Of a stretch of DNA of 64,000 nucleotides, positions 26,670 to 36,877 are shown piece after piece. Under the pieces are notes generated by a model. The model was not told where the DNA came from and ran no database searches. It saw nothing but the letters and a program-made list of their open reading frames with translations. How positions within the stretch are numbered: position 1 is the stretch's first letter; the number at the start of each line of letters is the position of its first letter. This stretch comes from Lysobacter sp. Root690 (GTDB lineage: Bacteria > Pseudomonadota > Gammaproteobacteria > Xanthomonadales > Xanthomonadaceae), in NCBI RefSeq assembly GCF_001427785.1, contig NZ_LMHM01000016.1:211231-275230 (forward strand), given 5' to 3'. The translations under genes and the position numbers were made by a program.

Positions 26670-28858
26670 ACGCCAGCGAACAACTACGCGACATGTTGCG
26701 CGGCGTACGCACTCGGCGCGGGCTCGATCTGGCGCTGAGCTGCGCGCCGTGGGCTGGGGTCGTCGCGGCGATGGTGTGGCGTTTCCATGGCATAGCGGCC
26801 GCATTGATCGCGTTGATCGTCGCGCTCGCGTTGATCGCGGTGTTAAGTGCGCAACGCGCTCGGCGCCTGGATACGCTGTGGCTGATCCGCCGTCTCAACA
26901 CGCTGCGCGCGGACATGGACGACAGCGCCGATCTGCTGTTCGCGTCGCCGCAGGGGCTCAGCGGCTTGCAGACCTTGCAGCTTGCGCGCTTGCAGGACCG
27001 TCTCGTCCGCGGAGCGCCGGCGGAGCTGCGACCGATGTGGTCGACTAAGCGATCGCTGCTCTCGCTGCTGATAGCCGCGCTGGTGTTCGCAACCATAGTG
27101 CTATGGCCGGCGCCCAAACCCACCGCGCCGACGTTGGACGCGCTGTCGCCCGCGCCGGCCGTCGCCGCGCTTCCGGGTCAGCCGCGATTGACCGAGCAGG
27201 CATTGCGGGTCGATCCACCAGCCTATACGCGCTTGCCGCCTAGCAGCGAACCGACGCTCGAAGCGCGCGTGCCGCAGGCCTCGAACCTGCGCTGGACCCT
27301 GCGTTTCCAACCGCAACCGGCCAGCGCCGCATTGGTATTCCACGATGGCCTGCGCCTGCCGCTGCGCCGCCAGGGCGAGGACTGGATCGCCCAGCGCAGC
27401 CTGCCCAAGTCGGCGCTCTACCGGATCGAAGCGGCTGGCGCGGCGCCCGCTCAGTCGCGACGCCTGTATCGACTCGACGTGACCCCCGATCGCGCTCCGC
27501 AATTGCGCGTGCTCGAACCCGATCGCGGCCTGACCCTGATGGCGCAAGGGCAGCGCGTGTGGCCGCTGGTGTTCGAAGCCACCGACGATTACGGTCTGGC
27601 CGCCACCGCGCAGTTGCGCATCACCCTGGCCCAGGGCAGCGGCGAGAACATCACCTTCCGCGAACAGCGCATCAGCCTGCGCGGCACCGGCGCAGCTATA
27701 CAGAAACGCTATGCGCAGCGGTTGGATCTGGCCGCGCTGGGGTTCGCGGTCGGCGACGATCTGATCGTGCAGCTCAGCGTCGACGACAACCGCAGCCCGC
27801 AGCCGCAGACTGCGTTGAGCCCGAGCCTGATCCTGCGCTGGCCGGCCGATCTGGGCAGTGAAGCCACCGGCATCGAGGGCATGGTCAAGACCACCTTGCC
27901 GGCGTATTTCCGCAGCCAGCGGCAGATCATCATCGACGCCGAAGCCTTGATCCCGCAGCGGCGCAAGCTCGGCGCCGACGAGTTCCTCAAGCGCTCCGAC
28001 GCGATCGGCGTCGACCAGCGCCTGTTGCGTCTGCGCTACGGCCAGTTCCTCGGCGAAGAGGCCGAAGGCGAGCCGCGTTTGCCGACCAACGACGAAGCGC
28101 CCGCGGCCGAGGGCGAGCATCACGACGACGAGCACGGCGACAAAGCCGATGCGACGTCGGCCGCGCCGCACGACGATCACGATCATGCGCCCAACGCGGC
28201 ACCGGCGAAGTTCGGCGAAGAAGGCGCGGTGCTCGAGGAATACGGCCACACCCACGATCACGCCGAGGCCGCGACCTTGCTCGATCCGGGAACACGCAAG
28301 TTGCTCAAGGCCGCGCTCGACGAGATGTGGCAATCCGAGCTGCATCTGCGCCAGGGCGAGCCGAAGGCGGCCTTGCCGTACGCGTACAAGGCGTTGGGAT
28401 TCATCAAACAGGTGCAGCAGGCCAGCCGCATTTATCTGGCGCGGGTCGGGCCGGAGCTGCCGCCGATCGACGAGAGCCGGCGGCTGAGCGGCGACCGCAA
28501 AGGTCTGGCGCGGCGCGACGATGCCTTGATCGCGGCGAATGCGGCCGATCCCTTGCTCGGATCACTGTGGCTGCAACTGCAGGCCGCGCCGGGCAGCGGC
28601 GATGCGGCGGCCATCGATTACGGCGCGCTTGAACGCTGGCTTGGCGAGCACGATGCGCGAGTCGCCGATCCGCTCGCGTTCGCGGCCGCGCTCGACAGCC
28701 TGCGCAATCAACCCGATTGCGCCTCGTGCCGCGCGCAACTGCGCAGTCTGCTGTGGCCGTTGCTGACCCGGCCGCCGGCTTCGGTCACGCCGCGCGATGC
28801 TGGCGATGCGATCGACCGGCGCTATTTCGAAGCGCTGCAAGGCGAGGGCGGACGATGA
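26666..28858 (+). CDS. DUF4175-like membrane protein with His-rich insert
   Basis: 730 residues. Two membrane segments lie near residues 33-57 and 124-145, followed by a large periplasmic part with beta-rich segments (FEATDDYGLAATAQLRITL) as in DUF4175/TIGR02302-like proteins. A stretch at about residues 488-540 is packed with His, Asp and Glu (for example EHHDDEHGDK, HDDHDH and HTHDHAE) and may bind metal. The rest is helical. It overlaps both neighbours by four bases, so it is a fixed part of the MoxR, DUF58 and BatA operon. Its biochemical role is unknown. Confidence 0.72.
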   Translation: MNASEQLRDMLRGVRTRRGLDLALSCAPWAGVVAAMVWRFHGIAAALIALIVALALIAVLSAQRARRLDTLWLIRRLNTLRADMDDSADLLFASPQGLSGLQTLQLARLQDRLVRGAPAELRPMWSTKRSLLSLLIAALVFATIVLWPAPKPTAPTLDALSPAPAVAALPGQPRLTEQALRVDPPAYTRLPPSSEPTLEARVPQASNLRWTLRFQPQPASAALVFHDGLRLPLRRQGEDWIAQRSLPKSALYRIEAAGAAPAQSRRLYRLDVTPDRAPQLRVLEPDRGLTLMAQGQRVWPLVFEATDDYGLAATAQLRITLAQGSGENITFREQRISLRGTGAAIQKRYAQRLDLAALGFAVGDDLIVQLSVDDNRSPQPQTALSPSLILRWPADLGSEATGIEGMVKTTLPAYFRSQRQIIIDAEALIPQRRKLGADEFLKRSDAIGVDQRLLRLRYGQFLGEEAEGEPRLPTNDEAPAAEGEHHDDEHGDKADATSAAPHDDHDHAPNAAPAKFGEEGAVLEEYGHTHDHAEAATLLDPGTRKLLKAALDEMWQSELHLRQGEPKAALPYAYKALGFIKQVQQASRIYLARVGPELPPIDESRRLSGDRKGLARRDDALIAANAADPLLGSLWLQLQAAPGSGDAAAIDYGALERWLGEHDARVADPLAFAAALDSLRNQPDCASCRAQLRSLLWPLLTRPPASVTPRDAGDAIDRRYFEALQGEGGR

Positions 28859-30756
28859 ACTCGCCGATGAACTGGGCCGCTAACGTGCCGATCGTTATTG
28901 CCGGGGTGCTAGGCCTGGCGGTGTTGATCGCGATGGCGAGCCTGATCCATCGCCAGCGCCGCAGCGATCGGCCTGCGCGTTCGCGCGGCTGGCGCCTGGC
29001 GTTGTTGCTCGCGGCGCAGCCGATCCTCGCGGTCTTGTTGTATCTGAGCTTGCCGCCGCCGCCGTTGCGCACCCAGGCCGGCACGATGGTGGTCGCGACC
29101 GCGGGCGCGGCGCAAAGCGGTGCTGCGATCGTGGGCGAGGTGCAGATCGGACTGCCGGAAGCGCCGTTGTCGGCGGAGCGCGAGCGCGTACCCGATCTCG
29201 CTACGGCTCTGCGGCGTCATCCCGGAACACAACGATTGCGGGTGATCGGCGCGGGACTGGAAGCGCGCGATCGCGACGCCGCGCGCGGACTGGCGATCGA
29301 ATTCCAGCCGCCCGCGTTGCCGCGCGGCGTGGTCGGTGTGTGGGCGCCGTCGCGGGTCGGTGTCGGCGCGACCTTCGCGGTACATGGCCGAGTGCAGGGC
29401 TTGCAGGACGGCACGGTCGAACTGCTCGATCCGGGCCGGCAGCGCGTGGACCGGATCGCGCCCGATCGCGATGGCGGATTCGCGCTCAGCGCGGTCGCGC
29501 GTGGTCCCGGACTGACCGGATTCACCCTGCGGCTGCGTGATGCTCGCCAACGTGTGATCGAAAAGATCGAGTTGCCGATTTCGGTATTGCCCGATGCACA
29601 GCCTAAGGTATTGGTGCTGGCCGGCGCGCCCGGGCCGGAACTCAAATACCTGCGACGCTGGGCCCTGGATGCGGGGCTGAAGCTGCAGACTCAGATCAGC
29701 GTCGGCGCCGGCATGCAATTGGGCGATGCGCCGGTTGCGCTGAATGCCGCGACCCTGGCCGGGTTCGATCTGGTCGTGCTCGACGAACGCGCCTGGGATG
29801 CGTTGGGCGCGCCGCAGCGCGAGGCGTTGATGGCGGCGATGCGCACGGGGTTAGGCGTAATACTGCGCATCGCCGGGCCGTTGTCGCCGCGCATGCGCGC
29901 ACAACTGCGCGAACTGGGATTCGAACTGGGCGTGGGCGCGGATTCGATCGCGATGCGGTTGTCGGCGCCGGCGATCGACGAAGACGCGATACGCGCTCGA
30001 CTCGGACCCGGCAGCGAACACGCGCCGCGTTCGCGCGATCAACCGGTCGCGGCTGTGCCGGCCCTGACCCGGCGGAATCTATCGCTGGCCGGGCCCAAGG
30101 TGCAAACCCTCCTGCGCGATGCCGACGGCAATGCCTTCGCCGTCTGGCGCGCGAACGGGCAGGGCCGCATCGGCCTGTGGAGCCTGGGCGACAGCTTCGT
30201 GCTGGCCTTGGCCGGGCGCGACGATCTGCATGCGCAGTTGTGGAGTCAGGCGTTCGCGACCTTGGCGCGGGCCAAGCCGCGCGACACATTGCGTATCGAA
30301 GGCGTGGCGCGGCAGGGCGAACGCATGGCGCTGTGCGGGCTGGCCGACGATGCGCAGGTTTCGGATCCGCAAAATAAATCGCTGAGTTTGTTGATCGACC
30401 CGGTGCGCGGCGCCGAGCGTTGCGCCGCATTCTGGCCCGATGCGGCCGGCTGGCATGGGTTGAAACAAGGCGAGCGTACGACCGCGTTCTTCGTGCTCGG
30501 CCGCGACGATGCGCCTGGATTGCGTGCGAACGAATTGCGCGAAGCGACGTTGGCGCTGGTGTCGTCGCAGTCCAACACCGCCCCCGCCGCCGATGCCTCG
30601 TCGCGCGATCGAGCGAAAAGCATGTTCGCGAGCGACGTGCCGCGCGGTACCGCGTGGCCATGGTTCCTGGCCTGGCTGATCTGCGCCGCGGGGCTGTGGT
30701 GGCTGGAGCGCTCGCGCCTTGGCCGCTATGGCGCCGCGGCCGCCGAGCAGACGTGA
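28855..30756 (+). CDS. Membrane-anchored protein at end of MoxR operon
   Basis: 633 residues. It has N-terminal membrane segments near residues 11-30 and 44-62 and a C-terminal one near residues 600-618 followed by a short basic tail. The middle is periplasmic: a beta domain (about 150-250), then PKVLVLAGAPGPELKYLRRW, which resembles the start of a glutamine amidotransferase-like Rossmann fold seen in other BatA-linked proteins. I do not recognise a catalytic residue. It starts on the ATGA overlap with the DUF4175-like gene and closes the operon. Confidence 0.68.
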   Translation: MNSPMNWAANVPIVIAGVLGLAVLIAMASLIHRQRRSDRPARSRGWRLALLLAAQPILAVLLYLSLPPPPLRTQAGTMVVATAGAAQSGAAIVGEVQIGLPEAPLSAERERVPDLATALRRHPGTQRLRVIGAGLEARDRDAARGLAIEFQPPALPRGVVGVWAPSRVGVGATFAVHGRVQGLQDGTVELLDPGRQRVDRIAPDRDGGFALSAVARGPGLTGFTLRLRDARQRVIEKIELPISVLPDAQPKVLVLAGAPGPELKYLRRWALDAGLKLQTQISVGAGMQLGDAPVALNAATLAGFDLVVLDERAWDALGAPQREALMAAMRTGLGVILRIAGPLSPRMRAQLRELGFELGVGADSIAMRLSAPAIDEDAIRARLGPGSEHAPRSRDQPVAAVPALTRRNLSLAGPKVQTLLRDADGNAFAVWRANGQGRIGLWSLGDSFVLALAGRDDLHAQLWSQAFATLARAKPRDTLRIEGVARQGERMALCGLADDAQVSDPQNKSLSLLIDPVRGAERCAAFWPDAAGWHGLKQGERTTAFFVLGRDDAPGLRANELREATLALVSSQSNTAPAADASSRDRAKSMFASDVPRGTAWPWFLAWLICAAGLWWLERSRLGRYGAAAAEQT

Positions 30757-30816
30757 TCGTTGAGCAATGGCGTCGACGCTATAAAACACCCGCGCGATCG
30801 CTCAATCTGGCAATCC

Positions 30817-31602
30817 TCAGATCGACTGCATCCGCCCGCCATCCACCGCCAGACTCACGCCATTGACGTAACCCGCCGCCGGCGAGCACAGGAAGGCGAT
30901 GCAGGCGGCGATTTCGGACGCGTCGGCGAAGCGGTTGAGCGGCACGGTCTTGCGCATCGCGTCCATCACGGCTTCCTCGGATAAGCCGGTAGTGCGCGCG
31001 CGATCGCCGACGATCTGTTCGATACGCGCGGTCCGGGTGTAACCGGGCAGCACGTTGTTGACGGTGATGCCGTCGCCGCCGAGCTCGCGCGACAAGGTCT
31101 TGGCCCAGCTCGCGACCGCGCCGCGAATCGTGTTGGATACGCCCAGGCCGACGATGGGTTCCTTGACCGAGGTCGAGATCACGTTGACCACGCGGCCCCA
31201 TTGCGCCGAACGCATGCCCGGCAACACCGCGCGCACCAGGGTCTGGTTGGCGAGCAGATGGCGGGCGAATGCATCGAGATAGGCCGTGTCGGTCGCCGAA
31301 TGCGCCGGTCCGCCCGGCGGGCCGCCGGTGTTGTTGATCAGGATCTGCACCGGCTTGCCGGCGGCGAGCGCCTCGACCTGCGCGCCCAGCGCGGCGGCAT
31401 CGGCGACGTCGGCGGCGATCCAGCCGTGCGCCTGCGCGCCGCTGCGCGGCAAGGCCTCGGCGACCGCGGCCAGGACCTCGGCGCGGCGCGCCAGCACGGT
31501 CACGTCGCAGCCGAGCAGGGCCAGTTCGTGCGCGGCGGCGCGGCCGATGCCTTCGGACGCGCCGCAGACCAGGGCGTGTTTGCCGGTGAGGTTGAGGTCC
31601 AT
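30817..31602 (-). CDS. SDR oxidoreductase with altered active site
   Basis: 261 residues, short-chain dehydrogenase fold. The NAD(P) motif GASEGIG is at residues 14-20, the NNTGG loop is present, and the end SLAVDGGRMQSI is standard. The usual YxxxK is missing: the matching place reads GVSNTIRGAVASWAK, with Ser for Tyr and Arg for Lys. A subgroup of SDRs shares an SN-x-x-R pattern here, so this is a family trait rather than decay. Substrate unknown. GGAG lies six bases before the ATG. It is the last gene of a leftward group with the PaiB-like gene, 68 bases away. Confidence 0.85.
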   Translation of the reverse strand: MDLNLTGKHALVCGASEGIGRAAAHELALLGCDVTVLARRAEVLAAVAEALPRSGAQAHGWIAADVADAAALGAQVEALAAGKPVQILINNTGGPPGGPAHSATDTAYLDAFARHLLANQTLVRAVLPGMRSAQWGRVVNVISTSVKEPIVGLGVSNTIRGAVASWAKTLSRELGGDGITVNNVLPGYTRTARIEQIVGDRARTTGLSEEAVMDAMRKTVPLNRFADASEIAACIAFLCSPAAGYVNGVSLAVDGGRMQSI

Positions 31603-31670
31603 GTCGATCTCCGATGACGGCAGCGTGATCCGCGGTGCGATACGCGCCGCGAGTGGAAGATGATGCGCGG

Positions 31671-32306
31671 TCAATCGTCCGCGACGGTGTTCCGCATGCG
31701 TTCACGCATCAACGCGGCGACCGCGCGGCTGTCGTCGCGATCCTGTGCCTGCAACTGCGCGGCGACGTTTTCGCGATTGGCCAGGGGATGGTTCTGGCTG
31801 AGCTTGAACTTGAGTTCGATGCGCTCGACCCGGAAGCGAAAGCCGACGATGCCGCGCAGTTGCCGGCGCAATTCCTCGCGCTCGACTTCGAAGCGCCAGT
31901 CGCTGCCGATGCGGGTTTCGTGGCGCACGCTCAGATCGTCGACGACCTGGGCCAGTCCGGCCTCGTCGTCGAAGGTTTCCAGTTGGCCGTGCAGATGCGC
32001 GATCGCGTAGTTCCAGGTCGGTACCCGCGCCGCGGTTTCCTTGTCGGGGTACCAACCCGGCGAGATATAGGCCTGAGGGCCTTGCAGGATCGCCAGGGCC
32101 GGGCCGGCGTGCCGCGCCTGCGGGTTCGGCCGTGCCCAGTGGCCACGCAGTTCGACTTGGTCGCCGCCGCGGCGGTACAGCAGCGGCAGATGGCTTACCG
32201 TCGGCAGTTCGCCGCGCACCGTGATCAAGGTGCCGAAGTCGTACTGCTCGGCGAGGCGATCGAGCGCGCCCAGGTCGGTTTCGGCGAAGGCGCGCGGCAG
32301 GTACAT
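31671..32306 (-). CDS. PaiB-like FMN-binding protein
   Basis: 211 residues. It shows the PaiB family pattern: start MYLPRAFAETD, then THLPLLY-like VSHLPLLYRR, GHWARPNPQ, IYISPGWY-like AYISPGWYPDK, VPTWNYAIAHLHG and the C-terminal GFRFRVERIELKFKLSQN. PaiB proteins are split-barrel flavin-binding proteins; in Bacillus PaiB was described as a negative regulator of sporulation and protease genes, but the general role is unsettled. Cytoplasmic. It lies eight bases downstream of the 102-residue unknown gene. Confidence 0.9.
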   Translation of the reverse strand: MYLPRAFAETDLGALDRLAEQYDFGTLITVRGELPTVSHLPLLYRRGGDQVELRGHWARPNPQARHAGPALAILQGPQAYISPGWYPDKETAARVPTWNYAIAHLHGQLETFDDEAGLAQVVDDLSVRHETRIGSDWRFEVEREELRRQLRGIVGFRFRVERIELKFKLSQNHPLANRENVAAQLQAQDRDDSRAVAALMRERMRNTVADD

Positions 32307-32314
32307 GGCCGGGC

Positions 32315-32623
32315 TCAGTGCGATTGCGGCAGTTTCTGGATCATCAGCGGCGCCAGCGCGGCATCGTCGCCGGCCCGCGGCGGCGTCAACTCGGCCAGGG
32401 CGAAACCGCGCGCCTGCGCATCCTCGTCGTCCAGGCCGTTGAGCTCGACGAACTCGGCGTCCATCAACGCCGCGCGCGCGGTGTCTTCGCTGTCGTAGGG
32501 CAGGATCTTGCCGTCGCTGTCGAAGACCTCGGCGGTACCGGCCTCGCGCACGCGCAGCCGCGCCCACACCACGGTCCGGCCCAAGGTCGCCAGCCACCAG
32601 CTCTCGTCGGAATATTCGCTCAT
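32315..32623 (-). CDS. Unknown 102-residue cytoplasmic protein
   Basis: I do not recognise it by name. It is acidic and soluble. The first half looks like a small beta barrel (WWLATLGRTVVWARLRVRE, AEVFDSDGKILPYDSEDTAR) and suggests a short nucleic-acid or ligand-binding fold. The start codon overlaps the stop of the upstream membrane protein by one base (TGATG), so the two are coupled. It also sits eight bases before the PaiB-like gene, making a probable three- or four-gene unit. Confidence 0.68.
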   Translation of the reverse strand: MSEYSDESWWLATLGRTVVWARLRVREAGTAEVFDSDGKILPYDSEDTARAALMDAEFVELNGLDDEDAQARGFALAELTPPRAGDDAALAPLMIQKLPQSH

Positions 32624-32928
32624 CACGCCACCACCGCAGACAGGATCCACAACACGCCGGCGCAGGCCAGCGACACGAAAACGATTAGCAACGAGACCCG
32701 CGCCGGCGTGGCCAGGCCGTCGAGATTGCGATCGCTGGCGGCGCGGTAACGCTGGCGCAGCAGCCAGCTCCATGCCGACGGATTGACGAAGGCCGCGTCG
32801 CCGAGCGCGTGCCGCAGCGGCGGATGGCGATCGCGCAGATGCACCAGCGCCAGCGGCCAGAAGATCGCGAACGCGCAGAAGGCCGATATCGCGATGCCTA
32901 CGAAGGTCAGGGCCAGGAACAGGATCAC
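32623..32928 (-). CDS. Small two-helix membrane protein, unknown
   Basis: 101 residues. Two membrane segments, at about residues 3-27 and 79-99, flank a basic Arg-rich loop (RDRHPPLRHAL ... LLRQRYRAASDR), so the loop should face the cytoplasm. No family recognised. It is coupled by a one-base overlap to the unknown 102-residue gene and likely heads the small leftward operon that continues to paiB and the SDR gene. Confidence 0.65.
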   Translation of the reverse strand: MILFLALTFVGIAISAFCAFAIFWPLALVHLRDRHPPLRHALGDAAFVNPSAWSWLLRQRYRAASDRNLDGLATPARVSLLIVFVSLACAGVLWILSAVVA

Positions 32929-33021
32929 GCTGTTTTACCTCATGGGCGGGGCGAAGCGGCTACTAGGGAAGGCCGCGTTGCTTCGCAATCGCCGCGTTAT
33001 TTCAGACCGTCATTCTTTTGG

Positions 33022-33134
33022 GCCGTCATTCCCGCGAAGGCGGGCTCCGCTTTACTTCGGCGCTGCCGAACATCCAAAGCATCACCCAGGCATGACTCTG
33101 AAGTCTCTGGATTCCCGCCTTCGCGGGAATGACG
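33022..33134. repeat. Inverted pair of family B palindromes
   Basis: Two REP-like palindromes in opposite orientation, at 33022-33048 and 33100-33134, separated by about 50 bases. They lie between asnS and the small membrane protein gene and could fold into one large stem. This is the paired form of the element seen singly around 9929-10358. Confidence 0.78.
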
Positions 33135-33209
33135 AGCAAAAGCAAATGACGAGCCAAAGTGAAAGCAAAAGCAGGCGCACGACGGATCAATGTCAGCGCG
33201 CCTCTCCAA

Positions 33210-34610
<1,401 letters not shown>

Positions 34611-34729
34611 GTCGTGCCGCCTTGAGCGCGTTGCGTGTGAGGGACGGCGATCATAACGGATGATTCCGGCGAAGCGCGCCGGCGCGCGCGATCGTAGACT
34701 GCGCAGTCGATCACGGGCGGGGACGCGGC

Positions 34730-35947
34730 ATGGGCAAGGGCGGGGCAGGTCGGACGTGGGCGAACGGGTGGGGTGCGACCTTGCGACGCAGCCTGATCTT
34801 GGCAGTAGTGATGTGGACGGGCGCGGCCATCGCGCAGCAGCAGGAGGCCGTGCCCAAGGCCCTGCCGATCCCGGCGCCGGCGCCGGATGTGGTGCTCGAC
34901 GAAGCCCACGCGGCCCATTTCGCCGGATTGGCGCTGAGCTGCGTCGGTCGCGAATACCCGAACAAGATCGCCCACCGCCTGGACAACGCGCGCGACGTGC
35001 AGGCGCCGAGCCAGCTGTATCCGGCGTTCTACGGTTGCTACGACTGGCATTCCTCGGTCCATGGCCATTGGCTGCTGGCGCGCCTGGCCCAGCGCTTCCC
35101 GCAGGCGGCGTTCGCGGCGCCCGCGCGCGAGGCGCTGGCGCGCAACCTGACCGCGCAGAACATCGCCGGCGAGCTGGCCTATCTGCGCCGCCGCGACGAC
35201 GACAGTTTCGAACGGCCCTACGGCCTGGCCTGGCTGCTGCAACTGGGCGCGCAACTGCGCGGCTGGGACGACCCGCAGGCGCGGCAATGGGCGGCGGCGC
35301 TGGAGCCGCTGGAACGCGAGGCCGCCGGCCGCCTGCTGCGCTGGCTGCCCAAGCTGACCAAGCCGATCCGGGTCGGCGAACACAGCCAGACTGCGTTCGC
35401 GTTCGGGCTGGCCCTGGACTGGACCCGGGTCAGCGGCGATCAGGTTCTGCGCGATGCGCTGATCGCCCGTTCGCGCTACTACTACCTGGCCGACCGCAAT
35501 TGCCCGCTGGCCTACGAGCCGTCCGGCCAGGACTTCCTGTCGCCGTGCCTGGCCGAGGCCGACCTGATGCGGCGAGTGCTGGCACCGGAGGAATTCTCGC
35601 GCTGGCTCAAGACCTTCCTGCCGCAGATCCCGCGCCGCAGCCGCAGCGACTGGCTGACGCCGGGACTGGTCCTGGACCCGGCCGACGGCAAGCTGGCCCA
35701 TCTCGACGGCCTCAACCTCAGCCGTGCCTGGATGCTGGAAGGCATCGCCCGCGGGCTGGCCCCGGGCGACCGCCGGATCCCGGCCTTGCGTGCGGCCGCG
35801 ACCGAGCATCGCAAGCTCGGCCTGATCGCGGTCGGCGACACCCATTACGCTGGCGCGCATTGGCTGGGCAGCTTTGCGACCTATCTGCTGGCGCCGCCGG
35901 AGGTGCCGGCAGCGGCGGCGGGCGCGGCGGGCGGTCGCGGGGACTGA
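34730..35947 (+). CDS. DUF2891 exported protein
   Basis: 405 residues. A signal sequence follows a basic start ([17 protein letters not shown], cleavage near AQQQ at residue 36). The mature part matches DUF2891, which looks like an alpha/alpha barrel: [41 protein letters not shown], and near the end [14 protein letters not shown] followed by [15 protein letters not shown]. The family may act on sugars but has no proven activity. It stands alone, divergent from asnS. Confidence 0.82.
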   Translation: MGKGGAGRTWANGWGATLRRSLILAVVMWTGAAIAQQQEAVPKALPIPAPAPDVVLDEAHAAHFAGLALSCVGREYPNKIAHRLDNARDVQAPSQLYPAFYGCYDWHSSVHGHWLLARLAQRFPQAAFAAPAREALARNLTAQNIAGELAYLRRRDDDSFERPYGLAWLLQLGAQLRGWDDPQARQWAAALEPLEREAAGRLLRWLPKLTKPIRVGEHSQTAFAFGLALDWTRVSGDQVLRDALIARSRYYYLADRNCPLAYEPSGQDFLSPCLAEADLMRRVLAPEEFSRWLKTFLPQIPRRSRSDWLTPGLVLDPADGKLAHLDGLNLSRAWMLEGIARGLAPGDRRIPALRAAATEHRKLGLIAVGDTHYAGAHWLGSFATYLLAPPEVPAAAAGAAGGRGD

Positions 35948-36270
35948 ATGGGGGCGGGGCGGCCGATCCGACCGTTCCTGTGGAATCGGCGCACGGAGCG
36001 GCGCAGGGCAGGCTGAAGCCGGCGCGACCGCCCGCGGCCAGCCATGCAGATCTGGCCACGCCTTGAACCCGCGACGCATGCCGCCATATCGGGTACAGCC
36101 CGTGGATGCCGGGCTGCTACCATTCCGGCATCGTCTGATTAATGCATGTCCCGCATGGGCATGCGCGAGACCATCGCGGCGGATGCGATCTGATCGAGAA
36201 TCGATCGGTCGGCCAGCCGCTCAGCGCCACCGGTTGTCGCGCCGCCCATGCCAACCCTACGAGTACCGCC
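35948..36270. other. Gap before the IscA-like gene
   Basis: 323 bases without a gene. Open frames here are shadows running on from neighbours. The 3' end of the DUF2891 transcript and the promoter of the IscA-like gene should be here, but I see no clear motif. Confidence 0.5.
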
Positions 36271-36609
36271 ATGTCCGTGACCCTCGCTCCCGCCGCGCTT
36301 GCCCGCGTCCAGCACTTCCTGACGGAAACGCCGACCGCCCTGGGCCTGCGTTTCGGCGTGACCCGCACCGGCTGCTCGGGCTGGCAGCACACCGCCGACC
36401 TCGCCCGCGAACAGCGCGAAGGCGACACCGTGTTCGAACAGGACGGCGTGCGCATCTACGTCGACCCGATCAGCCTGCCGCTGGTCGAAGGCACCCGCAT
36501 CGATTTCCTCAAGCAGGGCCTGGGCGAGATGTTCGTGTTCCAGAACCCCAACGCCACCGCCGAATGCGGCTGCGGCGAGAGCTTCACCACTCAGGCCGAC
36601 GCGGCCTGA
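36271..36609 (+). CDS. IscA-like A-type Fe-S carrier
   Basis: 112 residues, HesB/IscA/SufA fold. The three conserved cysteines are Cys35 (RTGCSGW) and Cys99/Cys101 (ECGCGESF), the C-x63-CGC pattern that holds an iron-sulfur cluster or iron before delivery to apoproteins. It is cytoplasmic. The common ends VTLAPAALARV and FVFQNPNATAECGCG fit. Not in an isc or suf operon here. The ribosome site is weak, and the frame is open upstream to 36142, but homologs begin at this MSVTLAP. Confidence 0.9.
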   Translation: MSVTLAPAALARVQHFLTETPTALGLRFGVTRTGCSGWQHTADLAREQREGDTVFEQDGVRIYVDPISLPLVEGTRIDFLKQGLGEMFVFQNPNATAECGCGESFTTQADAA

Positions 36610-36877
36610 TCCATCGGCCCGCGTAAAACGCAGCGACCTGAGTCAAACCGCCGCGCCGTCGCCCCTGCATCAGCGGCGCAAGCCGCGACCGCGATCCAAC
36701 CCGCCTGATCGAAACCCGCACCGGCCCGCGTGAATTCGCAGTCGCAGCTCGCGCAGCTCTTGCAGTCGGATACGCAACGGCCGCCGCAGGCCACCCCGCA
36801 CCCAGCCCAACTTTCGCCATGCGGCGCCCCCGCGCCACCGGGCTAGACTCGGACGCTGACTCCGAGGGGAATTCCGC

